Positions 7,875 to 16,250 of a stretch of 64,000 nt of DNA are shown here, piece by piece (the stretch's first letter is position 1; each line of letters starts with the position of its first letter). The stretch covers positions 205,130 to 269,129 of the forward strand of contig JACRPM010000001.1 of NCBI GenBank assembly GCA_016223205.1, in the 5' to 3' direction. Made by a program: the position numbers and the translations under genes. This stretch comes from Candidatus Saganbacteria bacterium. Its GTDB lineage: Bacteria > Margulisbacteria > WOR-1 > XYC2-FULL-46-14 > WPAF01. The notes beneath the pieces are model-generated. The model had not been told where the DNA came from. It worked only from the letters and a program-made list of their open reading frames with translations, and searched no databases.

Positions 7875-9146
7875 ATGGTTTTATTCTCTGAAATGTTCGT
7901 TTCCGATCTCATCGGCGACCCGGTGGTGGACCGCGTGCAGGAGCCGGTCGGCCGGGTAAAAGATATCATCATCACTCTTGGTGAAACCTTCCCTAAAGTG
8001 ACCGGCCTGCTGATCAAGCGCGAAGACAACAAAAAGGAAGCGATCCTGCTTTTAGCCGAGGTCGACCTTATCGGCCCGCAGTTCGTCACCACCCGATCGG
8101 TGAGATCGCGCATCACCTTTACCGAATTACGGGATGGGGAGGTGCTCCTGGAGCGCGATATCTTCGACAAGCAGATCGTGGATGTGGACGGCGCCCGGGT
8201 GATCCGCGTTAACGACCTTAAACTAGCCAAAGTGGAGCAGGAGGTTCGGCTCATTGCAGCAGATACCGGCCTGGCCGGGCTGCTTAGGCGATTGGGAATG
8301 CTCCGTTTGGTCAATTGGATCCTCAAGTTCTTCGGCCGGCAGACACCCGAGACCCTGATCGGCTGGGACCATGTAGAACCGCTCAAGACCGATTTCAATA
8401 AAGGATACATTGCCATCCCCCATAAGCGAACCGCCGAGCTCCACCCGGCGGACATCGCCCATATCATCTCCCAGGTTAACCCGGACCAAAGGAAAGAGCT
8501 GTTCACTTCGCTTTCCGAAAAAACCGCCGCCGAATCTCTCCACGAGCTCGAGCCCATGATCGGGGCCATGCTGCTCCAGACCATCGACACCAAAAAAGCC
8601 CTGGGTATCTTGGAGAAAATGCCGGTGGACGAGGTGGCCGACCTTTTGGGAGACCTGCCTCCCGAAAGGACCGAAGAATTCCTGCGCTTGATAAGGATCA
8701 AAAAATCGGCGGAGATCAGGAAGCTGCTCAAACACCACGACGAGACCGCCGGAGGATTGATGACCACCGAGTTCATCACCCTGCCGCAGGGGCTGACGGT
8801 GGAAGAGACCATCAACCGCTTACGCGAAACCGCACCCAGCGCCGAGACCATCTACTATCTTTACGTGGTGGACGAAGCGGAGCGCTTGGTAGGGGTGCTT
8901 TCGCTAAGGAATTTGATCATTTCTTTACCCGAGAAACGGCTCGAAGAGGTTATGATCCGGGATTGCATTACGGTGACGGTGGAGATGAACCAGCGCCAGG
9001 TAGCGGAAGTTATCTCCAAGTACAATCTTTTGGCCGTGCCGGTCATCGATGGGGAAGGTCGCGTGCAGGGGATCGTCACCGTGGACGACGTCATCGACCT
9101 GATGCTCCCGCCGGTTTCCCGCCGCAAAAGGCAGATGCTGGGATGA
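7875..9146 (+). CDS. Cytosolic PRC-barrel / MgtE N-domain / CBS-pair protein
   Basis: This 423-residue protein has no membrane segments. Residues 1-140 look like two PRC-barrel-type halves (EPVGRVKDIIITLG and GARVIRVNDLKL). Then comes an MgtE N-terminal superhelical domain (ELHPADIAHIISQVNPDQR, KALGILEKMPVDEVADLLGDLPPE). A pair of CBS domains follows (VEETINRLRE... and VAEVISKYNLLAVPVIDG). In MgtE channels the N and CBS domains sense Mg2+ and gate the pore; here the pore is missing. The next gene, overlapping by 4 bases, is an NRAMP-related transporter. Inference: this protein is a soluble Mg2+-sensing regulator of that transporter. Confidence 0.85.
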   Translation: MVLFSEMFVSDLIGDPVVDRVQEPVGRVKDIIITLGETFPKVTGLLIKREDNKKEAILLLAEVDLIGPQFVTTRSVRSRITFTELRDGEVLLERDIFDKQIVDVDGARVIRVNDLKLAKVEQEVRLIAADTGLAGLLRRLGMLRLVNWILKFFGRQTPETLIGWDHVEPLKTDFNKGYIAIPHKRTAELHPADIAHIISQVNPDQRKELFTSLSEKTAAESLHELEPMIGAMLLQTIDTKKALGILEKMPVDEVADLLGDLPPERTEEFLRLIRIKKSAEIRKLLKHHDETAGGLMTTEFITLPQGLTVEETINRLRETAPSAETIYYLYVVDEAERLVGVLSLRNLIISLPEKRLEEVMIRDCITVTVEMNQRQVAEVISKYNLLAVPVIDGEGRVQGIVTVDDVIDLMLPPVSRRKRQMLG

Positions 9147-10393
9147 TGAGGTTTTTGCGGCTCCCCAAATTCAGCCGCCGAATATTGATCTTTTTGGCCA
9201 TTATGGGTCCCGGCATCATCACCGCTTGCGCCGATAACGACGCCGGCGGCATCACCACTTATTCTGTGGCCGGGGCCAGCTTCGGTTATGAAATGTTGTG
9301 GGGGCTTTTTCTGATCACCATCGCCCTGGCGGTGGTGCAGGAGATGTGCGCCCGCATGGGGGCGGTAACCGGCAAGGGACTTTCGGACCTGATCCGCGAG
9401 AACTTCGGCGTGCGCTGGACGATGTTCGCCATGGGGATACTGCTCATCGCGAACCTTTTCACCATCATCGCGGATTTTGCCGGTATCGCCGCCAGCGGCG
9501 AGATCTTCGGCATTTCGCGTTTCTTTTTTATCCCGCTAATGGCGGGGGTCATCTGGTTCACCGTCCTGCGCGGTTCCTACAAGATCGTGGAGAGGGTTTT
9601 CCTGGGATTCTGTCTGGCCCAGTTCGCATATATATTTTCCGGCTTCATGGCTAAGCCCGACTGGTCATTGGCCCTGCGCCACACCTTTGTCCCCACTTTC
9701 CGGATGGACGCGCACTTTATCTTGATCTTTATCGGGGTCATCGGCACCACCATCACGCCCTGGATGCAGTTCTACATCCAATCCAGCATCCGGGATAAAG
9801 GGATCACGGTAAAACAATATAAATATGAAAGATTGGAAGTCCTGTTCGGGGCCTTTTTGACCGATTTCGTATCTTTCTTCATCATCGTGGCCTCCGCCGC
9901 GACGCTCTTTAAGTACGGCATACACATCGAGACCGCGCGTGATGCGGCGGTGGCATTGGGCCCGCTGGCCGGGGGATTTGCCGAAACGCTTTTTGCCCTG
10001 GGATTGTTCGGAGCTTCCACCTTAACCGCCTCGATCGTTACGCTTTCTTCCTCATACGCGATCTGCGAGGCCTTCGGCTGGGAAAGCGGGATCAACAAGA
10101 ATTTCAGGGAGGCGCCCATCTTTTACGGCCTTTTCACTTTCTTGATCCTGATCGGGGCCGGGGTGGTGCTGTGGCCTAAGCTCTCTTTGATCGTGGTGAT
10201 GCTGCTATCGCAGGAAGTGAACGGCATCCTCCTGCCTTTTATCCTGATATTCATGCTGATCCTCATCAACAACCGGCGCATCATGGGAAAAGAGGTAAAT
10301 TCCACTTTTTATAATGTGATAGCCGGGCTGGTGGTGGCGGCGCTGATCGTGCTGACGTTGATATTGGTCGTTACTTCGCTTTTCCCCGCTTAA
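9143..10393 (+). CDS. NRAMP-related divalent cation transporter (Mg2+-type binding site likely)
   Basis: The 416-residue integral membrane protein has about 11 hydrophobic helices and the NRAMP fold signature around AGASFGYEMLW. The start is ATG 9143 in an ATGA overlap with the gene before; the frame is open further upstream but only as an out-of-frame reading of that gene. At the metal site the usual DPGN of helix 1 reads DAGG, and the helix 6 MPH reads TPW (ITPWMQ), so the Asn and the Met that select transition metals are absent. From memory, loss of that Met is a mark of NRAMP-related magnesium transporters. Together with the MgtE-like sensor in the same operon, Mg2+ uptake is the best guess; Mn2+ uptake is less likely. 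Confidence 0.8.
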   Translation: MMRFLRLPKFSRRILIFLAIMGPGIITACADNDAGGITTYSVAGASFGYEMLWGLFLITIALAVVQEMCARMGAVTGKGLSDLIRENFGVRWTMFAMGILLIANLFTIIADFAGIAASGEIFGISRFFFIPLMAGVIWFTVLRGSYKIVERVFLGFCLAQFAYIFSGFMAKPDWSLALRHTFVPTFRMDAHFILIFIGVIGTTITPWMQFYIQSSIRDKGITVKQYKYERLEVLFGAFLTDFVSFFIIVASAATLFKYGIHIETARDAAVALGPLAGGFAETLFALGLFGASTLTASIVTLSSSYAICEAFGWESGINKNFREAPIFYGLFTFLILIGAGVVLWPKLSLIVVMLLSQEVNGILLPFILIFMLILINNRRIMGKEVNSTFYNVIAGLVVAALIVLTLILVVTSLFPA

Positions 10394-10397
10394 AAAC

Positions 10398-10432
10398 AAG
10401 AAAGCTGTTCCAGGGTCGCGAACAGCTTTCTT
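10398..10432. terminator. Bidirectional hairpin terminator
   Basis: A 13-bp stem (AAGAAAGCTGTTC with its complement) and a 9-base loop lie between two convergent genes. On the minus strand the hairpin is followed by GTTTTTAAG, a fair U-tract for the small ORF. On the plus strand the arm itself ends CTTTCTTT, serving the transporter gene. Confidence 0.75.
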
Positions 10433-10443
10433 TAAGAGTGCAA

Positions 10444-10596
10444 TTACTTCTTCAGCAGTTTGAATTTCTTGATGACGTTCCAGATCTTTTTGGTCATCTG
10501 GGTCACCGGGAGGGGCTTGGCGCCGAAAACCTTTTCCAAGGTTTCATTGCGGCCTTTGAAGTTTACGGTCATTTTCTTTAATCCGCCTCTTGCCAT
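10444..10596 (-). CDS. Small basic protein of unknown function, 50 residues
   Basis: This ORF of 50 codons plus stop is too short for usual gene-finding cut-offs. It encodes a Lys-rich protein starting MARGGLKKMTVNFKGRN and ending KFKLLKK. It has an AGGTGA ribosome binding site 6 bases before the ATG, a TTGCAA-16-TATAAT promoter about 30 bases further up, and a hairpin terminator directly downstream. That full set of signals makes it a real gene. I do not recognise the family. The positive charge suggests nucleic acid or ribosome binding, which is only a guess. Confidence 0.7.
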   Translation of the reverse strand: MARGGLKKMTVNFKGRNETLEKVFGAKPLPVTQMTKKIWNVIKKFKLLKK

Positions 10597-10618
10597 TTAT
10601 TTTCACCTGCCTTTTAAA

Positions 10619-10647
10619 TTGCCGATTTGTCCCAATTATAGTATAAT
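10619..10647 (+). promoter_or_regulatory. Promoter of accC (TTGCCG-17-TATAAT)
   Basis: The -35 TTGCCG at 10619-10624 and -10 TATAAT at 10642-10647 are 17 bases apart. The expected transcript starts near 10654, about 26 bases before the accC ATG. Confidence 0.75.
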
Positions 10648-10662
10648 GTGCGCGGATTGCAA
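10635..10662 (-). promoter_or_regulatory. Divergent promoter of the 50-residue ORF (TTGCAA-16-TATAAT)
   Basis: On the minus strand the -35 is TTGCAA (10657-10662) and the -10 is TATAAT (10635-10640). The two opposite -10 boxes form one palindrome ATTATA-G-TATAAT, so polymerase can bind only one way at a time. Confidence 0.7.
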
Positions 10663-10679
10663 GGGTTTTTTAAGGTAAA

Positions 10680-12029
10680 ATGTTCAATAAAATATTAATA
10701 GCCAACCGGGGGGAGATCGCGGTGCGGGTGATCCGCGCCTGCCGTGAGCTGGGGGTGCGCACCGTAGCCGTCTACTCCGAAGCCGATCAGGACTCGCTCC
10801 ACGTAAAATTAGCCGACGAATCCTACTGCGTGGGTCCCGCCGCGCCCAACCAAAGTTATCTCAATATCCCGGCGATCATTTCCGTGGCGGAGATCGCCGG
10901 GGCCGACGCTTTGCATCCCGGCTACGGCTTTTTAGCGGAGAACGCCAAATTCACCGAGATCTGCGCCGAGCACGGCATCAAGTTCATCGGCCCCCACAAG
11001 ACCGCTATAGAAAAAATGGGCGATAAGTCCACCGCTAAAGAAACCGTCAAAAAGGCCGGAGTCCCCGTGGTGCCCGGTTCCGACGGCAATGTCCACGACG
11101 AGAAAGAAGCCCAGCGGATCGCGGAAAAAGTGGGCTATCCGGTATTGATCAAAGCGACGGCCGGCGGCGGGGGGAAAGGGATGCGGGTGGCAAAGAGCGC
11201 GGATGAACTGATCGAATTCACCAAGACCGCGCGGGCCGAAGCCCAGGCGGCTTTCGGCAATGCCGACGTTTATATAGAAAAATACGTGGAGGATCCGCGC
11301 CATATCGAGGTGCAGATCTTGGCGGACGAACACGGCAATGTGGTCCACCTGGGTGAGAGGGATTGTTCCATCCAGCGGCGCCATCAGAAGCTGGTCGAGG
11401 AATCGCTCTCGCCGGCGGTGGACAGAAAATTACGGGATAAGCTGGGCGGGGCGGCAGTGCGCGCGGCGCAGGCCGTTAAATACACCAACGCCGGCACGGT
11501 CGAATTTATCTTCGACCGGCAGGGCCGTTTCTATTTTATGGAAATGAACACCCGCATCCAGGTGGAGCATCCGGTAAGCGAGATGATCACTTCGATCGAT
11601 ATTGTAAAAGAGCAGATCTTGATCGCGGCCGGTGAAAAGCTTAAGTTCCGGCAAAAAGACATCCAATTCCACGGCCATGCTATCGAGTGCCGCATCAACG
11701 CCGAAAATCCGGATAAAAATTTCCTTCCTTCTCCTGGAGAGATTTCCATCTACTTGCCGCCGGGAGGGCCCGGGGTCAGGGTCGACAGCCACGCCTATCA
11801 GGGGCTGCGCATCCAGCCGCATTACGATTCGCTCATCGCCAAGCTCATCTGCTGGGGGAGGAACCGCGGGGAGGCAATAGAGCGGATGCGGAGGGCGCTC
11901 GATGAATTTGTCATTGACGGGGTTTCTACCACTATTCCTTTTCACTTGAAGGTCCTGGATAACGAGGCCTTTCAAAAGGGCGATATCACCACTCACTTCA
12001 TCGAAAAGCATTTCGCCAAGGGCGGCTGA
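10680..12029 (+). CDS. accC: Biotin carboxylase subunit of acetyl-CoA carboxylase
   Basis: The 449-residue protein carboxylates biotin on the carrier protein BCCP, the first step of fatty acid synthesis. It has the N-terminal biotin carboxylase domain ([16 protein letters not shown]), the ATP-grasp glycine loop [14 protein letters not shown] (about 158-171), [15 protein letters not shown] and the active-site segment [18 protein letters not shown]. Length is standard for a stand-alone AccC. The usual accB neighbour is absent here. The gene is preceded by its own promoter and overlaps nusB by one base (TGATG). No biotin carrier domain is fused. Confidence 0.95.
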   Translation: MFNKILIANRGEIAVRVIRACRELGVRTVAVYSEADQDSLHVKLADESYCVGPAAPNQSYLNIPAIISVAEIAGADALHPGYGFLAENAKFTEICAEHGIKFIGPHKTAIEKMGDKSTAKETVKKAGVPVVPGSDGNVHDEKEAQRIAEKVGYPVLIKATAGGGGKGMRVAKSADELIEFTKTARAEAQAAFGNADVYIEKYVEDPRHIEVQILADEHGNVVHLGERDCSIQRRHQKLVEESLSPAVDRKLRDKLGGAAVRAAQAVKYTNAGTVEFIFDRQGRFYFMEMNTRIQVEHPVSEMITSIDIVKEQILIAAGEKLKFRQKDIQFHGHAIECRINAENPDKNFLPSPGEISIYLPPGGPGVRVDSHAYQGLRIQPHYDSLIAKLICWGRNRGEAIERMRRALDEFVIDGVSTTIPFHLKVLDNEAFQKGDITTHFIEKHFAKGG

Positions 12030-12427
12030 TGGCAAAACGCTCCACCTCACGCCGGATCGCCATGCAGGCGCTGTTCCAGGCCGATCACGCGGGAATTCCC
12101 ATCAAAGAGGCTTTGGAGTTGCTCTTTGAAAGCGAGAAATTCGTTGAAGAGACCCGGCTTTTTGCCGAAGAATTGGCGAAAGGGGCATGGGATAAGAAAG
12201 AACAAAGCGACCGGATCATCAAAAAGCATTCGAAGGACTGGTCCATCGAGAGAATGGGGGGCGTGGACCGCAATATCCTGCGTTTGGCTTTGTTCGAATT
12301 AATGGAAGGGGAGACCCCCGTGCAAGTGGCGATCGATGAAGCCGTGGAGCTGGCCAAGAAGTATTCGTCGGATGAAGCGGCCAAATTTATCAATGGGATA
12401 TTAGGGGCTTATGTCAAAAGTCGCTAA
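12029..12427 (+). CDS. nusB: Transcription antitermination protein NusB
   Basis: The 132-residue all-helical protein matches NusB, which binds boxA RNA with NusE (S10) in rRNA antitermination. Conserved segments are RRIAMQALFQADHA at the start and VDRNILRLALFEL, VAIDEAVELAKKYSSDEAAKFINGIL at the end. The ATG shares its A with the accC stop. The 3' end overlaps the next small secreted-protein gene by 17 bases. nusB next to riboflavin genes is a common bacterial arrangement. Confidence 0.95.
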   Translation: MAKRSTSRRIAMQALFQADHAGIPIKEALELLFESEKFVEETRLFAEELAKGAWDKKEQSDRIIKKHSKDWSIERMGGVDRNILRLALFELMEGETPVQVAIDEAVELAKKYSSDEAAKFINGILGAYVKSR

Positions 12428-12761
12428 GCTCTTACTATTGGCGTTGATCTGCTCGCTTCTGGTATCTCCGCATGATGACGCCCAGGCAGCCAAAAAGAAA
12501 GCATTGCGAAAAACTCGCCGCTTCTATTACCGCAAGCGAACCCCTTTCAAGGCCTACCAGGAATATTTCATAAGCCCGACCATCAAGGAAACCGATATGC
12601 CGGTGATCGAGGAAGTCCTTAAGGACCGCGGGGTTTTATCCATTAAATTCGATCTGCCGGACAATTCGCTTATCCTCCAGTTCAAGGCCGCGGAAGTCAC
12701 CGCACTGGATCTGATGATGGCCCTTAAGGATCTGGGCTACACCGTCACCCGTATCAATTGA
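12411..12761 (+). CDS. Small secreted protein with an HMA-like C-terminal fold, no metal cysteines
   Basis: This 116-residue protein starts with a signal peptide (KVAKLLLLALICSLLVS...AQA). An Arg/Lys/Tyr-rich linker follows (about 27-50), then a region of about 60 residues with the pattern PVIEEVLKDRGVLSIKFDLPDNSLIL and DLMMALKDLGYTVTRIN. That beta-alpha-beta pattern and the final ALKDLGYTV resemble heavy-metal-associated domains, but the metal-binding CxxC is absent. The start overlaps nusB. Function is unknown; export to the periplasm is inferred from the signal peptide. Confidence 0.6.
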   Translation: MSKVAKLLLLALICSLLVSPHDDAQAAKKKALRKTRRFYYRKRTPFKAYQEYFISPTIKETDMPVIEEVLKDRGVLSIKFDLPDNSLILQFKAAEVTALDLMMALKDLGYTVTRIN

Positions 12762-12786
12762 TTCTCGGCTCCCATCGTGATAAAAT
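12758..12786 (+). promoter_or_regulatory. Promoter of the riboflavin operon (TTGATT-17-TAAAAT)
   Basis: TTGATT at 12758-12763 and TAAAAT at 12781-12786 are spaced by 17 bases. The ribE ATG follows 11 bases later with AAGG in between, so any leader is only a few bases long. There is no room for an FMN riboswitch. Confidence 0.55.
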
Positions 12787-12797
12787 AGCAAGGTAAT

Positions 12798-13460
12798 ATG
12801 TTCACCGGCATCATAGAAGAGATAGGAGTGATCGCCGCGCTGGTGCGCAACGGCCGCGCCCTGCGGATGGGCGTCCACGCCAAAAAAGTCATCGTTGGCC
12901 TCAAGGTCGGCGACAGCCTAACCGTCAACGGAGTTTGCCTTTCGGTCGTAGAAATGGGCCGCACCCATTTTGTGGTGGAAGCGGTGGAAGAGACCCTGAA
13001 AAAATCCTCTCTCGGAGCCCTGCGCCTGGGTGATAAAGTAAATCTCGAAAGGGCCCTGCTTTTGACCGCCCGCCTGGGAGGCCACATCATGACCGGCCAT
13101 ATCGACGGGGTGGCGGAGATCAAAGGCATACTTAAGAAAGACGATGGCTTTGAACTGGTGCTGACCGTTTCTCCCCACCTGCGACGTTACATTGTTCCTC
13201 AAGGGTCCATCGGAGTGGACGGGGTAAGTTTGACGGTTTCCCGGATCACGGCCGAAGGAGTCCACCTGGCGATCATCCCCATCACCTCCCAGCAGACCAA
13301 CCTGGGAGCTAAAAATATCGGAGAAAGGGTGAACCTGGAGGTCGATGTCCTTTCCAAATACATCGAAAATTTCATCCAGGGCGGAGAGGCGCCGCCCTCT
13401 CCCGCGGAAAAGATGATGCTGACTTCCGGCTTTTTCCCCATGGGGATCTGGGACAACTAA
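12798..13460 (+). CDS. ribE: Riboflavin synthase, alpha subunit
   Basis: The 220-residue protein is made of two similar lumazine-binding barrels, each starting with a characteristic segment: [12 protein letters not shown] at residue 1 and [13 protein letters not shown] near residue 97. It dismutates 6,7-dimethyl-8-ribityllumazine into riboflavin. The product of the next two genes is its substrate, so ribE-ribBA-ribH form a functional operon. The stop is followed one base later by the GTG of ribBA. Confidence 0.95.
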   Translation: MFTGIIEEIGVIAALVRNGRALRMGVHAKKVIVGLKVGDSLTVNGVCLSVVEMGRTHFVVEAVEETLKKSSLGALRLGDKVNLERALLLTARLGGHIMTGHIDGVAEIKGILKKDDGFELVLTVSPHLRRYIVPQGSIGVDGVSLTVSRITAEGVHLAIIPITSQQTNLGAKNIGERVNLEVDVLSKYIENFIQGGEAPPSPAEKMMLTSGFFPMGIWDN

Positions 13461-13461
13461 A

Positions 13462-14685
13462 GTGAAGTTCGATCCTATAACCGCCGCCCTCCGCGACATC
13501 AAGAACGGCAAGATGACGATCGTGGTGGACGACAAGAAGCGCGAGAACGAGGGCGACCTGGTGATGGCCGCCGAAAAAGTAACCCCCGAAGCCGTCAATT
13601 TTATGATCACCCATGGACGCGGCCTGGTTTGCGTGCCGCTTTCGGCCGAACGGATCGAAGAGCTGGGGCTGGCCCCCATGGTGGCGGAAAATAACGAACC
13701 GCTCCACACCGCTTTTACCGTATCGGTCGACGCCGCCCGCGGGGTCACCACCGGCATCTCACCGGCCGACCGGGCGGAAACCATCGAAGTTTTAATTAAT
13801 CCTCTTACCAAGTCCTCCGACCTGGTCAAACCCGGACATGTTTTCCCGCTTAAGGCCATAGACGGAGGCGTTTTAAAACGGGCGGGACACACCGAAGCCG
13901 CAGTCGACCTGGCCCGTTTGGCCGGGCTGTATCCCGGCGGAGTGATCTGCGAGATCATCAAGGACAACGGCCAGATGGCCCGGGTGACGGACCTTTTATC
14001 ATTTGCCCGTCAACATGGGCTTAGGATCGTAACCATAGCCGACCTTATCAAATACCGGGTCCGGCAGGAAAAGCTTATAAAGAAGATCTCACAGACCACG
14101 CTCCCCACCAAGTTCGGGGATTTTACCGCCGTAACTTATGAGGACGACCTTACCGGCGACCATCACCTGGCGCTGGTAAAAGGCAAGCCGGCCGGAGCGC
14201 GCGACGTCCTGGTTCGGGTCCATTCCGAATGCCTTACCGGCGATGTTTTCGGCAGCAAACGGTGCGACTGCGGCCAGCAGCTGGCGGCCGCACTGGCCAA
14301 GATCGAATTTGCCGGACAAGGTGTCTTGCTTTATATGAGGCAGGAAGGGCGGGGGATCGGTCTGGCCAACAAGCTTAAGGCCTATGCCTTGCAGGATAAG
14401 GGATTGGATACGGTCGAAGCCAACGAAAAGCTCGGCTTTAAGGCCGATCTTAGGGATTACGGCGTAGGCGCGCAGATCTTGGCCGACCTGGGATTGACCA
14501 CCATCCGCCTGCTGACCAACAATCCCCGGAAAATAGTAGGGCTCGAAGGATACGGCCTCAAGGTGACGGAGAGAATACCATTGGAAATTAAACCCAACCG
14601 TCATAATGTCCACTATCTGGCCACCAAGTCAAAAAAATTAGGACACGTGCTTAAGGAGGTGCGTAAGTATGGCAAAAGTGATTGA
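13462..14685 (+). CDS. ribBA: Bifunctional DHBP synthase / GTP cyclohydrolase II
   Basis: The 407-residue fusion makes both riboflavin precursors. The RibB half (1-200) shows [15 protein letters not shown] (ENEGD acid loop, residues 29-33) and [11 protein letters not shown]. The RibA half shows the zinc site [16 protein letters not shown] (C-x10-C-x-C, about 257-270) and RQEGRGIGL. The start is GTG 13462, one base after the ribE stop. The end overlaps ribH by 17 bases, and the ribH ribosome binding site AGGAGG lies inside this gene. Confidence 0.96.
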   Translation: MKFDPITAALRDIKNGKMTIVVDDKKRENEGDLVMAAEKVTPEAVNFMITHGRGLVCVPLSAERIEELGLAPMVAENNEPLHTAFTVSVDAARGVTTGISPADRAETIEVLINPLTKSSDLVKPGHVFPLKAIDGGVLKRAGHTEAAVDLARLAGLYPGGVICEIIKDNGQMARVTDLLSFARQHGLRIVTIADLIKYRVRQEKLIKKISQTTLPTKFGDFTAVTYEDDLTGDHHLALVKGKPAGARDVLVRVHSECLTGDVFGSKRCDCGQQLAAALAKIEFAGQGVLLYMRQEGRGIGLANKLKAYALQDKGLDTVEANEKLGFKADLRDYGVGAQILADLGLTTIRLLTNNPRKIVGLEGYGLKVTERIPLEIKPNRHNVHYLATKSKKLGHVLKEVRKYGKSD

Positions 14686-15133
14686 AGGGAATCTGGACGC
14701 CAGCGGATTGAAGGTGGGTATCGTGGTTTCGCGTTTCAACGAACTGGTCTCCAAGGGACTGCTCTCGGGAGCGCTGGATTGCCTAAAAAGGCATGGCGCA
14801 GCGGAAGCTTCGATCGAAGTGGCCTGGGTGCCCGGCTCTTTTGAGTCGCCGCTCATCGCCAAGAAAATGGCCTCTTCCAAAAAATATGACGCGCTCATCT
14901 GTCTGGGAGCGGTGATCCGCGGGGCGACGAGCCATTTTGAATATGTGGCGTCCGAGGCCGCCAAGGGTGTAGCCAAAGTGTCGCTTGATACCGGAGTGCC
15001 GGTAGTGTTCGGCATCTTGACCTGTGATACACTGGAGCAGGCGTTGGAGAGAGCCGGGGCCAAACCGGGGAACAAGGGCTTCGCGGCCGCCCAATCGGCG
15101 ATCGAGCTCGCGAACCTAAGTAAACAACTATAA
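14669..15133 (+). CDS. ribH: 6,7-dimethyl-8-ribityllumazine synthase
   Basis: The 154-residue protein condenses DHBP with the ribityl-pyrimidine to form lumazine, the riboflavin synthase substrate. Conserved segments are [43 protein letters not shown] and [22 protein letters not shown] strong AGGAGG sits 8 bases before the ATG. The operon lacks ribD (deaminase/reductase), which must be elsewhere. Confidence 0.96.
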   Translation: MAKVIEGNLDASGLKVGIVVSRFNELVSKGLLSGALDCLKRHGAAEASIEVAWVPGSFESPLIAKKMASSKKYDALICLGAVIRGATSHFEYVASEAAKGVAKVSLDTGVPVVFGILTCDTLEQALERAGAKPGNKGFAAAQSAIELANLSKQL

Positions 15134-15149
15134 GAAAGGAGCATCTTTC

Positions 15150-16250
15150 GTGGCCAGGGTCTTGCTTGAGAATGTTACCAAAAAGTTCGGCGACGTGGTG
15201 GCGGTCAAGGGGATCAATTTAGAGATAAAAGACAAGGAATTCATGGTGTTCGTGGGCCCCTCGGGCTGCGGCAAGACCACCACCTTGCGGATGGTGGCGG
15301 GATTGGAAGAGATCACCGAAGGCAAGATCTACATAGATAACAAGCTGGTGAACGACACTCCCCCCAAAGACCGCAACATCGCCATGGTCTTTCAATCTTA
15401 CGCCCTTTATCCCCACATGTCGGTCTACGACAACATGGCCTTTGGCTTAAGGCTTGGCGGCACCAAAAAGAAGGAGATCGACGAACGGGTGGCGAACGCC
15501 GCGGAAATGCTGGGGCTTTCGGAACTTTTGACCCGCCTGCCCAAACAGCTTTCCGGCGGACAAAGACAAAGGGTAGCGGTGGGACGGGCCATCGTGCGCA
15601 ATCCCAAGGTCTTCTTGATGGACGAGCCGTTATCGAACCTCGACGCCAAACTGCGCGTGCAGACCCGGGCCCAGCTGCAGAACCTTCATCGCAATTTGCA
15701 GACCACGGTGATCTACGTCACCCACGACCAGACCGAGGCCATGACCTTGGGGCAAAGGATCGCGGTCATCTTGAACGGGGAATTACAGCAGGTGGACAGC
15801 CCGCTTAACGTTTTCGGCAAGCCGGTCAACCGGTTCGTGGCCGGGTTCATCGGCTCGCCTCCCATGAATTTCATCAAAGGGAGCATTAACAAGGCCAACT
15901 CCCATTACTCGTTCGAATGCGGAGGGTTTAAGCTGGAGATCCCCGAGGATCTCTCACAGTATTTAGCCGGTTATGAGGGCAAGGAAGTGATGTTCGGGAT
16001 ACGACCGACGGACATCTGGGATGTGCCTTCTTCCGCCTGGATAGACCGGAGATTCACTATCGACGCCAAGGTGGACTTCCGCGAACTGATGGGCTCGGAG
16101 ACCTATATGTACTTAAAGATCGGGGCGATCCCGCTGGTAGCCAGGGTAGGGGCGCTCAACGATGCCGCACCGGGCAGCAAGTTCACCGTGGTCTTCAATA
16201 TGAGAAAAATTTATATCTTCGACCCCGAGACCCAAAAGGCCGTAATCTAG
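15150..16250 (+). CDS. Sugar-type (CUT1) ABC transporter ATPase, UgpC/MsmK-like
   Basis: The 366-residue ATPase has Walker A GPSGCGKTTT, Q-loop, signature LSGGQRQRVAVGRA and Walker B VFLMDEPLSNLDA. A C-terminal TOBE-type regulatory region of about 130 residues follows, as in MalK and UgpC. Such ATPases energise uptake of oligosaccharides or glycerol-3-phosphate and can serve several permeases. No permease or binding protein is nearby, so it is probably a shared ATPase. The start is a GTG with AAAGGAG 8 bases upstream. Its stop abuts the gcvPB start directly (TAGATG). Confidence 0.9.
   Translation: MARVLLENVTKKFGDVVAVKGINLEIKDKEFMVFVGPSGCGKTTTLRMVAGLEEITEGKIYIDNKLVNDTPPKDRNIAMVFQSYALYPHMSVYDNMAFGLRLGGTKKKEIDERVANAAEMLGLSELLTRLPKQLSGGQRQRVAVGRAIVRNPKVFLMDEPLSNLDAKLRVQTRAQLQNLHRNLQTTVIYVTHDQTEAMTLGQRIAVILNGELQQVDSPLNVFGKPVNRFVAGFIGSPPMNFIKGSINKANSHYSFECGGFKLEIPEDLSQYLAGYEGKEVMFGIRPTDIWDVPSSAWIDRRFTIDAKVDFRELMGSETYMYLKIGAIPLVARVGALNDAAPGSKFTVVFNMRKIYIFDPETQKAVI

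Noticed and set aside
7868..8851. Long minus-strand ORF of 327 codons
   Set aside because: It is the shadow of the MgtE-like gene, Ser/Arg-rich and without any motif.
12918..13967. Minus-strand ORF of 349 codons
   Set aside because: Antisense to ribE and ribBA, which have clear motifs; no protein features of its own.
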